A DNA stretch of 64,000 nt, taken from the NCBI GenBank assembly GCA_021819435.1, contig JAKARB010000011.1:78493-142492 (forward strand). Reading direction: 5' to 3'. This DNA is from Pseudomonadota bacterium. Its GTDB lineage: Bacteria; Pseudomonadota; Gammaproteobacteria; Burkholderiales; Burkholderiaceae_C. The notes below the pieces were generated by a model. That model searched no databases. It was not told the origin of the DNA and saw only the letters and a list, made by a program, of their open reading frames with translations. Within the stretch, counting starts at the first letter, position 1; each line of letters starts with the position of its first letter. Shown piece by piece: positions 51,852 through 61,418 of this stretch. Made by a program: the position numbers and the translations under genes.

Positions 51852-52982
51852 ATGAACCACACTGACCGCATCCTCAAACTGCTGATCGCCCTGGCCTTCC
51901 TGGCCGCATCCGCAGCCCTGTGGTGGCCCGCCCAGGCCCAGGCCGTGCGCCTGAAGGAAATCGCCGCCGTGCAAGGCGTGCGTCCCAACCAGCTGATGGG
52001 CTACGGCCTCGTCGTCGGCCTCGATGGCACGGGCGACCAGACCACCCAGACCCCTTTCACCGCGCAGAGCCTCAACGCGATGCTCCAGCAAATGGGCATC
52101 ACGGTGCCGGCCGGCACCCCCATGCAGGTCAAGAACGTGGCCGCCGTGCTGGTGACCGCCACCCTGCCCCCGTTCGCACAGCCGGGTCAGCCGCTGGACA
52201 TCAACGTCTCGTCGCTGGGCAACGCCAAGTCGCTGCGTGGCGGCACGCTGATCGCCACGCCGCTCAAGGGCGCCGACGGCCAGGTCTACGCGCTGGCGCA
52301 GGGCAACGTGGTGGTGGTCGGCGCTGGCGCCTCTGCCGGGGGCTCCAAGGTCACCGTCAACCACCTGAGCGCCGGCCGCATCCCTGCTGGGGCCACGGTC
52401 GAGCGCGCCGTGCCCACGCCCTGGCTGCAAGGCACCGCCATCCAGTACGACCTGCAATCCGACGACTTCAACACCGCGCGCGAAGTGGCCAACGCCATCA
52501 ACAAGGCCAAGGGCCCCGGCACCGCCGAGGCGCTGAGCGGCCGCAGCGTCATGGTCCGCCTGCCCCAGCAGCCTGGCGAGCGCGTGGCCTTCATGGCCGA
52601 CCTCGAGAACATCGCCATCGACCGGGCCACGCCCTCGGCCAAGATCATCGTCAACGCGCGCACTGGCTCCATCGTCATGAATCAGGCCGTCACCATCGGC
52701 CCCTGCGCCGTGGCCCACGGCAACCTGTCGGTGACCATCAATTCCACCCCGGTGATCAGCCAGCCCAACCCGCTGTCGCAAGGCCAGACCGTCGTGGCAG
52801 AAAAGGCCGACATCCAGATCAACCAGGAACCCGGCACGCTCATCCAGATGCCCGCCGGCAGCAAGCTCACCGATGTGGTCAAGGCGCTCAACACCCTGGG
52901 CGCGAACCCGCAGGACCTGCTGGCCATCTTGCAAGCCATGAAGGCGGCCGGCGCGCTCCAAGCCGAGTTGGAGGTGATCTGA
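51852..52982 (+). CDS. flgI: Flagellar P-ring protein FlgI
   Basis: A 376-residue periplasmic P-ring subunit. A Sec signal peptide covers about residues 9-33 (LLIALAFLAASAALWWPAQAQA). The family motif RLKEIAAVQGVRPNQLMGYGLVVGLDGTGDQ follows directly, and the C-terminus ends with NTLGANPQDLLAILQAMKAAGAL. FlgA assists its assembly. It is 42 nt after flgH. Confidence 0.96.
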   Translation: MNHTDRILKLLIALAFLAASAALWWPAQAQAVRLKEIAAVQGVRPNQLMGYGLVVGLDGTGDQTTQTPFTAQSLNAMLQQMGITVPAGTPMQVKNVAAVLVTATLPPFAQPGQPLDINVSSLGNAKSLRGGTLIATPLKGADGQVYALAQGNVVVVGAGASAGGSKVTVNHLSAGRIPAGATVERAVPTPWLQGTAIQYDLQSDDFNTAREVANAINKAKGPGTAEALSGRSVMVRLPQQPGERVAFMADLENIAIDRATPSAKIIVNARTGSIVMNQAVTIGPCAVAHGNLSVTINSTPVISQPNPLSQGQTVVAEKADIQINQEPGTLIQMPAGSKLTDVVKALNTLGANPQDLLAILQAMKAAGALQAELEVI

Positions 52983-52983
52983 C

Positions 52984-54084
52984 ATGAGCGTGAACAACCC
53001 CGCCGCCACGAACGGCCTCACCATGGACCTGCGGTCGCTGGACCGCTTGAAAGGCACCTCCGGCACCAACCCGCGCGCCGCCGTGCGCGAGAGCGCCAAA
53101 CAGCTCGAAAGCCTGTTCATGGGCGAGCTGATGAAGAGCATGCGCGCCTCCACCATGTCGAGCGGCATGTTCGACAACAGCGGCACCGAGATGGCCACCA
53201 GCATGCTCGACACCCAGTTCGCCGGGCAGATGAGTGGTCGCCCCGGTGGCCTGGCTGATGCCATCGCCCGCCAGCTCGAACGCCAAATGGGCATCAAGCC
53301 CGAGAGCGCAGGCAAGGGTGACGGCGCCAACGCGGTCAACGCGGCCAATGTGGCCAAGGCGCGCGCCCTGAACGGCAGCTCCGCCAGCGAAGGCTCTTTC
53401 AAGCGACTGGGCCAAATCGGTGACCTGGGCGACCTCGATGCCGACACCTTCCCCAGCGGCAACGGCGCAGCCGACCTGACCGACATCATGCGCCGCGCGC
53501 AAAGCCTCATCCAGGGAAACAGCGCCGCGAACAACACCGCCAACAGCACCGCCAACAGCACCGCCAACAGCACCGCCAACGCCACCGAAACCGCCGACGG
53601 CAAACGCCTGAACAGCAGCGAACAGTTCATCCGCAAGCACCTCGACGCCGCCAAGGCTGCCGAAGCCGCCTCGGGCATCCCGTCAGGCCACATCCTGGGC
53701 CAGGCGGCGCTGGAATCCGGCTGGGGCAAGCACGAGATCAAGATGAAGGATGGCTCCTCCAGCCACAACCTCTTCGGCATCAAGGCCACCTCCGACTGGC
53801 AGGGCAAGGTCGCCGAGGTGACCACCACCGAGTACATCGGCGGCGTCGCCCGCAAGGTGACGGCGAAATTCCGTGCGTATGACTCTTACGAGGACGCCTT
53901 CAAGGATCACGCCCGCCTGCTCACGCAGAGCCCGCGCTACAGTCAAACCGTCGCCAAGGCCGACACGGCGCGGGGCTATGCCCAGGGCCTGCAAAAGGCC
54001 GGTTACGCCACCGACCCGGCTTACGCGAACAAGCTGACCCAGGTCATCAACACCGCCCTGCGCGTCCAGCGCAGCCTGGCGTGA
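52984..54084 (+). CDS. flgJ: Flagellar rod-cap muramidase FlgJ
   Basis: A 366-residue dual protein. The N-terminal rod-cap domain (ESAKQLESLFMGELMKSMRA) is followed by a ~120-residue linker and a C-terminal glucosaminidase domain (HILGQAALESGWGKHEI, SHNLFGIKA) that opens peptidoglycan for the rod. The linker contains an NST A/N repeat encoded by 12-bp tandem units (53539-53574). Starts 1 nt after the flgI stop. It is longer than the E. coli protein (313) because of this linker. Confidence 0.95.
   Translation: MSVNNPAATNGLTMDLRSLDRLKGTSGTNPRAAVRESAKQLESLFMGELMKSMRASTMSSGMFDNSGTEMATSMLDTQFAGQMSGRPGGLADAIARQLERQMGIKPESAGKGDGANAVNAANVAKARALNGSSASEGSFKRLGQIGDLGDLDADTFPSGNGAADLTDIMRRAQSLIQGNSAANNTANSTANSTANSTANATETADGKRLNSSEQFIRKHLDAAKAAEAASGIPSGHILGQAALESGWGKHEIKMKDGSSSHNLFGIKATSDWQGKVAEVTTTEYIGGVARKVTAKFRAYDSYEDAFKDHARLLTQSPRYSQTVAKADTARGYAQGLQKAGYATDPAYANKLTQVINTALRVQRSLA
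53539..53586 (+). repeat. 12-bp tandem repeat in flgJ linker
   Basis: Three exact copies of GCCAACAGCACC (53539-53574) and a degenerate fourth (53575-53586), preceded by a similar unit at 53527, encode ANST repeats. Because the unit is a multiple of three, slippage would change linker length without losing the frame. Confidence 0.85.
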
Positions 54085-54104
54085 CGGCCTGATCGGAGGA
54101 CACC

Positions 54105-55880
54105 ATGGGATCAGGCATCTTCGGTCTAGGCACGCGGGCCATGTCGGCCGCCCAGGTCAACCTCGACACCATCAGCCACAACATCAGCAACGTCAACACG
54201 CCTGGCTACTCGCGCCAGACGGTGCAGTTGGAAACGGAAGGCGGCCTCTACACCGGCGCCGGCTTCTTCGGGCGCGGCGTCAAGGTCACCACCATCGCCC
54301 GCCAGACCAACGAGTTCCTGATCAAGGAAAACAACCAGAACCAGGCCATGGCCTCGGCCGACCAGACCCGCCTGGAAAAGCTCAACCAGCTCGAAAAAGT
54401 GCTGCCCACCGGCGAGACCGGCCTGGGCTACGCCGCCAGCCAACTGCTCAACGCCTTCGTCGACGTTTCCAACCAGCCGCAAGACATCTCGGCCCGCCAG
54501 GTCGTGCTATCGCGGGCCAAGGAGTGGGTCAGCCGCGTCAACACCGCCGCCGACCAGCTCAACCAGATGCAGCTCGGCGTCGTCAGCGACATGACCACCT
54601 CGGTCGCGCGCATCAATTCGCTGACGCAGCAGATCGCCAAGGCCAACCAGTCCATCGCCTCGTTCAGCGGCATCGGCCACGCACCCAACGACCTGCTCGA
54701 CCAGCGCGATCAACTCGTCCAGGACCTCAACAAGCTCGTTCAGGTCAACACGGTCGAGGCCGACGACGGCTCGCTCAACGTCTTCATGGGCGGAGGCCAG
54801 TTGCTCGTGCTCAGCAACAGCGCTGAAACCCTCGCCGTGGTCCGCGACCCGGCCGACAGCACCCTGGCGCGGGTGGCCCTGCGCACCAACGGCAACGACC
54901 GCATCCTCGAGTCCGACCAGATGGTGGGAGGCGCCCTCAAGGGCCTGCTGTCCTTCCAGGACACCGACATCGCGCAGACCCGCTCCAACCTCGACACCTT
55001 TGTGCAGCAGTTCGCCGATGCCGTCAACCAGCAGCAATCGCTGGGTGTCGACATGGAAGGCACGCCCCAAACCACCTTCGATGCGACGGGCAACCCGGTC
55101 GGCAAGCCGATCTTCCTGAACACCACATCGGCCGCCAACATCAGCCTGGCGCTCAACCAGCCCAAAGGCCTGGCCGCCGCCTCGCCGCTGACCGCCGCCG
55201 TCCTGCCTTCCAACCAAGGCACGATGGCGATCGAATCGCTGGCGATGAACCGCGCCCTGCCCGGTCCCGGCGCACTCGACTATGGCTCTTCGCTGCCCAC
55301 CAACGGCCAGCCGCTGACAGTCATCTTCGAGCAGCCCAATCCGTCGGACCCGACCCTGACCTACCGCTTCGTCGATCAAAGTGGCGTGCCCTACAAGGAC
55401 GTCACCCCCGCGCGGGTGTGGTCAGCCGGCACGCCCATCAGCGACGCCGACGCGGGCTCCACGCCGCCCGAAGCGCTCTTCATGGTCAACGTGACCGGCG
55501 TGCCGCGCGCGGGCGACAAGATCACCGTGGCCCTCACGCAAAACCCGAGCGCCAACAACGGCAACGCACGCGCGATGCTCAAGTTGCGCGATCAGGCCAT
55601 CATCTCGCTGGACGGCAGCACCCACGCCACCGTCACCGACGCCTACTCGCAAATGATCGGCGACCTCGGCGTGCTGGTGCAAGACGGCAAGACCTCGGCG
55701 GGCATCTCCGCCACCCTGGCCCAGACCAGCCAGCAAACGCTCTCAAGCGCCACCGGCGTCAACCTCGACGAAGAGGCCGCCAAGCTCATCCAGTTCCAGC
55801 AGAGCTACCAGGCCGCGGCCAAGGTCCTGCAGATCGCCCAGTCCCTGTTCGACACCTTGCTGCAGACCGCTCGCGGTTGA
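54105..55880 (+). CDS. flgK: Flagellar hook-filament junction protein FlgK (HAP1)
   Basis: A 591-residue junction protein. N-terminal axial motif IFGLGTRAMSAAQVNLDTISHNISNVNTPGYSRQ and C-terminal INLDEEAAKLIQFQQSYQAAAKVLQIAQSLFDTLL are clear (the C-terminus reads VNLDEEAAK). GGAGGACACC precedes the ATG. The FlgN chaperone encoded at 44736 should bind its C-terminus. It is 20 nt after flgJ. Confidence 0.95.
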   Translation: MGSGIFGLGTRAMSAAQVNLDTISHNISNVNTPGYSRQTVQLETEGGLYTGAGFFGRGVKVTTIARQTNEFLIKENNQNQAMASADQTRLEKLNQLEKVLPTGETGLGYAASQLLNAFVDVSNQPQDISARQVVLSRAKEWVSRVNTAADQLNQMQLGVVSDMTTSVARINSLTQQIAKANQSIASFSGIGHAPNDLLDQRDQLVQDLNKLVQVNTVEADDGSLNVFMGGGQLLVLSNSAETLAVVRDPADSTLARVALRTNGNDRILESDQMVGGALKGLLSFQDTDIAQTRSNLDTFVQQFADAVNQQQSLGVDMEGTPQTTFDATGNPVGKPIFLNTTSAANISLALNQPKGLAAASPLTAAVLPSNQGTMAIESLAMNRALPGPGALDYGSSLPTNGQPLTVIFEQPNPSDPTLTYRFVDQSGVPYKDVTPARVWSAGTPISDADAGSTPPEALFMVNVTGVPRAGDKITVALTQNPSANNGNARAMLKLRDQAIISLDGSTHATVTDAYSQMIGDLGVLVQDGKTSAGISATLAQTSQQTLSSATGVNLDEEAAKLIQFQQSYQAAAKVLQIAQSLFDTLLQTARG

Positions 55881-55891
55881 GGAGCCTGATC

Positions 55892-57130
55892 ATGCGCATC
55901 GTCACCGCCTACGCCTACGACACGGCCATCGCCAACCTCCAGAAGCGCCAGCAGGACCTGTCCGAAACGCAGACGCAGCTCACCTCCGGCAAACGCGTCA
56001 ACCGCGCCAGCGACGACCCCACCGCCGCCGCACGCGCCGAGCGAGCCCTGGCCAGCATCGCCCGCGCGGACGCCAACAAGCGCGCGCTCGACGCCAGCGC
56101 CAACGTCATGGGCATCGCCGAATCGGCCCTGGGCGACTCGGTGGATTTGCTGCAATCGGCCCGCGAAGCCCTCGTCGCCGCCGGCAACGGCAGCTACAGC
56201 GACGGCGAGCGCAAGGCACTGGCCATCAAGTTGCGCGAGATCCGAAACCAATTGCTCAACGTCGCCAACCGCCCCGATGGCGGCGGCGGCTACGTCTTTG
56301 GCGGCCAAGGCGCCTCGCTGCCCCCCTTCATCGACAGCACCTCGGGCGTCACCTTCCAGGCCCAGAGCGGCGAACTGCTCGCGTCCTCCAGCGAAAAGCT
56401 CAACCTCACCGTCGATGGCGGCCAGATCTTCCTGAAATCGAAGACTGGCAACGGCGTCTTCGTCACCGAGCCCAAAGCGGGCAGCAACAGCGGCAAGTCC
56501 TGGATCACCGCCGGCAACGTGACCGACCCGTCGCAACTGCCCTACCCTTCCGGAGGCGGCACCTCGGCCACCTATGAACTGCGCTTCGCCGGCAGCGGCA
56601 CCAGCCGCACCTACGACATCGTCGACACCAGCACGACGCCCGAAACACCCCTGGTCACGGGCCAGGCCTTCAACTCGGGCAAAGCCATCCAGGTGCCAGG
56701 CAAGGGCATGACGGTGACCGTCTCGGGCGAGCCGGCCAATGGCGACATCTTCACCATCGGCGAGTCCACCAACAGCCAGAACGTGTTCAAGACCCTGGAC
56801 GACACCATCGCCGCCTTGAGCCAGGACAACCTGCAAGGCCCGGCCGCCCAGCAGATCGTCAACACCAGCATGACGAGCATCGACAGCGCGCTCAACAACT
56901 TCCTGGGCGCACGCGCCGCTGCGGGCGAATCCCTGAACCGCATGGAAGGCATCGAAAGCCGCATCAGCTCCCTCAAGCTGGCCGCCCAACAAGAAAAATC
57001 CACCGCCGAAGACCTCGACCTCACCGACGCCATCTCGAAGTTCCAGGGCCAGCAGACCGGCTACGAGGCCGCGCTGCAAAGCTACGCCGCCGTGCAAAAG
57101 CTCTCGCTGTTCAATTACATCAACGGCTGA
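55892..57130 (+). CDS. flgL: Flagellar hook-filament junction protein FlgL (HAP3)
   Basis: A 412-residue junction protein with the flagellin-type N-terminus RIVTAYAYDTAIANLQKRQQDLSETQTQLTSGKRVNRASDDPTAAARAERAL and C-terminal QQTGYEAALQSYAAVQKLSLFNYING. ATG at 55892 has GAGGAG upstream and lies 11 nt after flgK; an in-frame extension reaching back into flgK is discarded. Last structural gene of the operon. Confidence 0.95.
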   Translation: MRIVTAYAYDTAIANLQKRQQDLSETQTQLTSGKRVNRASDDPTAAARAERALASIARADANKRALDASANVMGIAESALGDSVDLLQSAREALVAAGNGSYSDGERKALAIKLREIRNQLLNVANRPDGGGGYVFGGQGASLPPFIDSTSGVTFQAQSGELLASSSEKLNLTVDGGQIFLKSKTGNGVFVTEPKAGSNSGKSWITAGNVTDPSQLPYPSGGGTSATYELRFAGSGTSRTYDIVDTSTTPETPLVTGQAFNSGKAIQVPGKGMTVTVSGEPANGDIFTIGESTNSQNVFKTLDDTIAALSQDNLQGPAAQQIVNTSMTSIDSALNNFLGARAAAGESLNRMEGIESRISSLKLAAQQEKSTAEDLDLTDAISKFQGQQTGYEAALQSYAAVQKLSLFNYING

Positions 57131-57157
57131 CCCCCACCCCATCGCCCCGCCGACACC

Positions 57158-58363
57158 ATGGACCACGCCATCCTCGGGCAGATCGCCCTGTCGTACAGCC
57201 CAGTCATCGACCGCAACCGGTCGGTCACGGCCACGCGCCTGACAGTCTGGCCCACCAACCCCAGCCAACGCCTCGACGCCACGGCCCTGCTCGCCGCACT
57301 TGGTGAAGCCTGGCCCGTCGGCGGCCCCAGCCTGTGGCTGAACGTCGCCAACGAGAGCCTGCTGCAAGACCTGATGGCCGCCCAGCCAGGCACGCACATC
57401 TTCATCGAGGTGCCCGCCTTCATGGCCAGCGACGCGGCCAACGTCGACGCGCTGTGCACGCTGCACGCCAACGGCAGCACCTTGCTGCTCAAAGGCAGAC
57501 CGCTGAGCGAATTGCCCAAAGCCGTGCTGCCCTGCTTCAAGCAGTCCATCATCGACTTCGAAAACGACCGCCGCAACGATGGCGCCCCCGCGCCTCAACC
57601 CGCACCCGGCGCCGGCAACGGCCGCAGCATCAGCCACATCCAGGCAGGCGTGAGCAACGTCGCCGACATGGAGACCGCCTTCCGCCACGGCGCCACCGCC
57701 GTGCTGGGCTGGCCCATCGACGACGTCACCCAGGGCTCTGGCAAGCCAGCCGACCAGCCCGCGCTGCAAGTCATCGTGCAGCTCATCGACCAAGTGCACC
57801 GCCAGGAAGAAATCGACGTGCTCGAGAACACCCTCAAGCACGACCCACCCCTGGCCTACAAGCTGATGCGCTACATCAACTCGCCGGCCTTCGGCCTGTC
57901 GGTCGAGATCAGTTCCTTCCGCCACGCCATCATGATCCTCGGCTACCAGCGCCTCAAGCGCTGGCTGGCACTGCTCCTGGCCACCGCCTCCAAGGACCCG
58001 AACATGAAGCCGGTGATGTTCGCCGCCGTGCGTCGCGGCCTGGTCATGGAAGAGCTGGCCAAGGTCAGCGGCAACGAAGACATGCGCAACGAACTCTTCA
58101 TCTGCGGCGTCTTCTCGCTGCTCGACCGCATGTTCCGCCAGCCCTTCAGCGAGCTGCTCAAAACCATCCCCGTGCCCGAACGCGTCTTCCAGGCCCTGGC
58201 AGACCACACCGGCCCCTACGAGCCCTACTTCAAACTCGTGCAGGCCATGGAAGGCAGCGATGTCTTCGACATCAAGGACGCCGCCGCCAACCTGATGATG
58301 GGCTTCGACGACATCAACCACGCCCTCCTGGCGGCCATGGGATCGGCCTCGCAATTGGATTGA
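57158..58363 (+). CDS. HDOD-domain signalling protein with degenerate EAL-like N-terminus
   Basis: A 401-residue protein. The C-terminal half is an HDOD domain (LENTLKHDPPLAYKLMRYINSPAFG, SSFRHAIMILGYQRLKRWLALLLATAS). The N-terminal ~180 residues resemble the shortened EAL region of YuxH-type proteins but show no EAL/EVL catalytic motif or metal ligands, so phosphodiesterase activity is unlikely. It starts 28 nt after flgL in the same direction and may be co-transcribed, suggesting a regulatory role in motility or c-di-GMP sensing. This role is inferred from position and domain type. Confidence 0.8.
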   Translation: MDHAILGQIALSYSPVIDRNRSVTATRLTVWPTNPSQRLDATALLAALGEAWPVGGPSLWLNVANESLLQDLMAAQPGTHIFIEVPAFMASDAANVDALCTLHANGSTLLLKGRPLSELPKAVLPCFKQSIIDFENDRRNDGAPAPQPAPGAGNGRSISHIQAGVSNVADMETAFRHGATAVLGWPIDDVTQGSGKPADQPALQVIVQLIDQVHRQEEIDVLENTLKHDPPLAYKLMRYINSPAFGLSVEISSFRHAIMILGYQRLKRWLALLLATASKDPNMKPVMFAAVRRGLVMEELAKVSGNEDMRNELFICGVFSLLDRMFRQPFSELLKTIPVPERVFQALADHTGPYEPYFKLVQAMEGSDVFDIKDAAANLMMGFDDINHALLAAMGSASQLD

Positions 58364-58458
58364 GCCCCACAGCGAACTCAGGGGCTCACCCGTTCCGCCG
58401 CCCCTCAAATCAAGGGAAAACCCTTGCGCAAAAACAGCCGCTCGCTATGCTCAACGGC

Positions 58459-58788
58459 ATGGATGCGCTGGCCCCCCTCATCGGTGTTCTGATCATGTCG
58501 ATCGCCCTGATCGGCAACTTCTTTTTCACCGCGTGGAAGCTCGGCATCCTGCGCGCCTTCGGCCGCCGCCGCGTGTTGAGCTGGCGTGTACTGACCGCGG
58601 GCGCCCTCTCGGCCTGCCTGCCATTCGCCGGCGCCATGATCACCCTGGCCGCCATCCCCGCCGATGACGGCGTCAAGGTGGCCATGAACGCCGCCCAACT
58701 GGCGCTCGAACTCGCGCTCACCGGCTTCGCGCTGCACCTCGTCAACGACCAGCTCGTGAACTGGGCTGGCGCCATGCGCGAGGCCTGA
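58459..58788 (+). CDS. Small membrane protein of unknown function
   Basis: A ~109-residue protein with about three hydrophobic segments (residues ~4-26, ~45-67, ~76-95) separated by a basic loop (RAFGRRRVLSWR). No family is recognised. An in-frame ATG 12 nt upstream (58447) is an alternative start, and no strong ribosome-binding site is visible. It lies 95 nt after the HDOD gene and 102 nt before srkA. Confidence is limited because the opposite strand is also open here, as is common in GC-rich DNA. Confidence 0.5.
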   Translation: MDALAPLIGVLIMSIALIGNFFFTAWKLGILRAFGRRRVLSWRVLTAGALSACLPFAGAMITLAAIPADDGVKVAMNAAQLALELALTGFALHLVNDQLVNWAGAMREA

Positions 58789-58890
58789 AGGCGGCAAAAG
58801 ACGCGGGCCTGGGTGGGCACGACATGACAGCTGCCACCTCCTGCTGACCCATCCCCGGACAGGGCCGCACCCCGCACCGTAAGATGCGGC

Positions 58891-59991
58891 ATGCACGCGG
58901 ACACCCCCTACGACGACCTCACGCCCGACCTCATCCTCGACGCCCTCGAAGCCTGCGGGCAACGCGTCGACGGCCGCCTGCTCACGCTCAACTCGTACGA
59001 GAACCGCGTCTTCCAGGTCGGCCTCGACAGCGGCCACATGGTGGTGGCCAAGTTCTACCGCCCCGGCCGCTGGACAGACGAACAGATCCTCGAAGAACAC
59101 GCCTTCGCGCTCGAACTGGCGGAAGCCGAGGTGCCTGCCGTGCCGCCCATGGCACTCACCCACCACCTGCCGCACGCCCGTGAAACGGCCCGCGTCGTCG
59201 GCAGCCCGCCCACGCTGGCTCATTTCGGCGGACACCGCATCGCCGTGGCGCACCGCCGAGGCGGCCGCCCCCCCGAACTCGAAGACCCCGAGGTGCTGCG
59301 CTGGATCGGCCGCTTCCTCGCGCGCCTGCACCAGGTCGGCGCGAAGCAACCCTTCGCCCACCGCCTGCGCCTGGACGTCGACACCCAGGGCTGGCAAGCC
59401 CACCAGTGGCTCGCCGAGCACGAGGTCATCCCGCTCGACCAGCGCGGCCCCTGGCTGGACACCGCCCGCCAAGCACTGGAGCTCGTCGAAGCCGCCTTCG
59501 CCAGCATTGAGGGCCTGCGCTGGCGCCGCGTGCACGGCGACTGCCACCCCGGCAACGTGCTGTGGACCCCGCAAGGCCCCCACTTCGTCGACCTCGACGA
59601 CGCCGGCATGGCCCCCGCCGTGCAAGACCTGTGGATGCTGGTCAGCGGCGAACCCGAAGAACGCCGCCGCCAGCTCGACGCCCTGCTCGAAGGCTATGAA
59701 TCGATCACCGAATTCGACTGGCGCGAACTGCAACTGATCGAACCCCTGCGCACCCTGCGCCTCATCCACCACAGCGCCTGGCTGGCGCGCCGATGGCACG
59801 ACCCCGCCTTCCCCGCCGCCTTCCCCTGGTTCGAATCGGGCAGCTACTGGCAACAGCAAGGCGACCAGCTGCGCCAACAAATCGATCTGATGGCCACCGA
59901 AGCCCCGAACCACGCCAGCCGCCTGGGCATCGCCAGGTGGGCAGATCAAGACGACGGCGACGCCGATGCCGACCTGAACTGGGACCGCTGA
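58891..59991 (+). CDS. srkA: SrkA/YihE-type stress-response Ser/Thr kinase
   Basis: A 366-residue kinase of the aminoglycoside-phosphotransferase fold. The N-terminal LTLNSYENRVFQVG (nucleotide loop) and VVAKFYRPGRWTDEQI with the ATP lysine precede the catalytic HGDCHPGNVLW and the metal-binding FVDLDDAGMAPAVQDLW. Length fits SrkA (328 in E. coli) with a ~35-residue acidic tail. E. coli SrkA is proposed to protect against envelope stress and MazF-type toxins. Confidence 0.9.
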   Translation: MHADTPYDDLTPDLILDALEACGQRVDGRLLTLNSYENRVFQVGLDSGHMVVAKFYRPGRWTDEQILEEHAFALELAEAEVPAVPPMALTHHLPHARETARVVGSPPTLAHFGGHRIAVAHRRGGRPPELEDPEVLRWIGRFLARLHQVGAKQPFAHRLRLDVDTQGWQAHQWLAEHEVIPLDQRGPWLDTARQALELVEAAFASIEGLRWRRVHGDCHPGNVLWTPQGPHFVDLDDAGMAPAVQDLWMLVSGEPEERRRQLDALLEGYESITEFDWRELQLIEPLRTLRLIHHSAWLARRWHDPAFPAAFPWFESGSYWQQQGDQLRQQIDLMATEAPNHASRLGIARWADQDDGDADADLNWDR

Positions 59992-60010
59992 CACCCCGAG
60001 GAAATCATCC

Positions 60011-60670
60011 ATGTCCTTGACGCCCGATCAGCCCGCCATCCCGGTGCTGTACAACTTCAAGATGGCCCCCAGCCCCCGCCGCGCCCGCATCCTGCTGGCC
60101 GAGAAAGGCATCGCGCACGAAACGGTGACCATCGACCTGGCCACGGGCGAGCACCTCGGCGAAGCCTACCGCGCCATCAACCCGCAATGCACCGTGCCCG
60201 CGCTGCGACTGCCCGATGGCACCGTGCTGCCCGACAACCAGGCCATCGCCGCCTGGGCCGAAGCCGCGCACCCCGAACCGCCCTTGCTCGGCCGCACCCC
60301 GGTGGAAAAAGGCATGGTGGCGAGCTTCGTCGCGCGCATCGAATTCGAAGGCCTGCTCGCCGTGGCCGAGGCCTTTCGCAACACCCACCCCGCCATGAAG
60401 GACCGCGCCCTCACCGGCGCCGCCAACGTGCCGCAAATCCCAGAGCTGGGCAGCCGTGGCCAGGCCCGCGCCCTGCGCTTCCTCGACGAGCTCAACGCCC
60501 ACCTCGCCGGCCGCGACTTCGTCTGCTGCGACCACTTCACATGGGCCGACATCACCGCCGCCGTGCTGACCGACTTCGCACGCGTCATCGGCTTCAAGCC
60601 CGATGAACAGCACCCTCACCTGCTTCGCTGGCGCACCGCGCTGGCCGCTCGCCCCTCGCTCAACGCCTGA
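60011..60670 (+). CDS. Glutathione S-transferase family protein
   Basis: A 219-residue GST. The thioredoxin-fold N-terminus has [19 protein letters not shown] (glutathione-site serine region), the cis-proline segment [10 protein letters not shown] and [10 protein letters not shown], followed by an all-helical C-terminal domain. Its start is 19 nt after srkA. The substrate is unknown; many such proteins act in stress defence or ether/halide metabolism. Confidence 0.85.
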   Translation: MSLTPDQPAIPVLYNFKMAPSPRRARILLAEKGIAHETVTIDLATGEHLGEAYRAINPQCTVPALRLPDGTVLPDNQAIAAWAEAAHPEPPLLGRTPVEKGMVASFVARIEFEGLLAVAEAFRNTHPAMKDRALTGAANVPQIPELGSRGQARALRFLDELNAHLAGRDFVCCDHFTWADITAAVLTDFARVIGFKPDEQHPHLLRWRTALAARPSLNA

Positions 60671-60717
60671 AGCCATCCACAGCAGCCACCAACCGACGCC
60701 ATCGAAGGAGCCCACCG

Positions 60718-61407
60718 ATGATCGACCTCTACACCGCCGCCACGCCCAACGGTCACAAGGCCTCCGTCGCGCTGGAAGAACTGGGTCTGCCCTACACCGT
60801 GCACCCCGTCAACCTGGCCAGCAACGAACAAAAGCAGCCGTGGTTCCTGGCCATCAACCCCAACGGGCGCATCCCCGCCATCATCGACCGCGAGGCCGAC
60901 GACTTCGCCGTCTTCGAGTCAGGCGCCATCCTCATCTACCTGGCCGAAAAGACCGGCCGCCTGATGCCCAGCGACGCCAAGGGCCGCTCACGCGTCATCC
61001 AGTGGCTGATGTTCCAGATGGGCGGCGTGGGCCCGATGATGGGCCAGGCCAACGTCTTCTATCGCTACTTCCCCGAAAAGATCCAGCCCGCCATCGACCG
61101 CTACCAGAACGAATCGCGCCGGCTTTTCGAGGTGCTCGACAGGCAACTGGCGAAGGAAGAATGGTTGGCCGGTGACTACTCCATCGCCGACATCGCCAAC
61201 TGGTGCTGGGCGCGCACGCACAAATGGTCTGGCGTGTCGGTGGAAGGCCTGCCGCATCTGCAACGCTGGCTGGACGCCATGAAGGAACGGCCGGCCTGCC
61301 AGCGTGGCATCGAGGTGCCCGCGAAGGTGGACAGCCTGGTGTCGCCCGACAAGGAGAAAGACGCGCAGGCGTTCATCGAAGCGGCGCGGGGCATGGTGCA
61401 GCGTTGA
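60718..61407 (+). CDS. Glutathione S-transferase family protein, YfcG-like
   Basis: A 229-residue GST resembling the YfcG/YghU disulfide-bond oxidoreductase group: [23 protein letters not shown], cis-Pro [27 protein letters not shown] and the C-terminal [23 protein letters not shown] lies 8 nt before the ATG. It follows the preceding GST by 47 nt, so the two may be co-transcribed. It ends 11 nt from the convergent integrase gene. Confidence 0.85.
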   Translation: MIDLYTAATPNGHKASVALEELGLPYTVHPVNLASNEQKQPWFLAINPNGRIPAIIDREADDFAVFESGAILIYLAEKTGRLMPSDAKGRSRVIQWLMFQMGGVGPMMGQANVFYRYFPEKIQPAIDRYQNESRRLFEVLDRQLAKEEWLAGDYSIADIANWCWARTHKWSGVSVEGLPHLQRWLDAMKERPACQRGIEVPAKVDSLVSPDKEKDAQAFIEAARGMVQR

Positions 61408-61418
61408 GGGGGAAAGGC

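Noticed and set aside
51054..53855. A 933-codon minus-strand open frame across flgH-flgJ
   Set aside because: Antisense to well-identified flagellar genes; low-complexity translation.
55805..58408. An 867-codon minus-strand open frame across flgL and the HDOD gene
   Set aside because: Antisense shadow, very Gly/Val/Ala/Asp-rich without recognisable motifs.
58405..60012. 535-codon minus-strand open frame opposite srkA
   Set aside because: Antisense to the kinase, whose catalytic motifs are clear on the plus strand.
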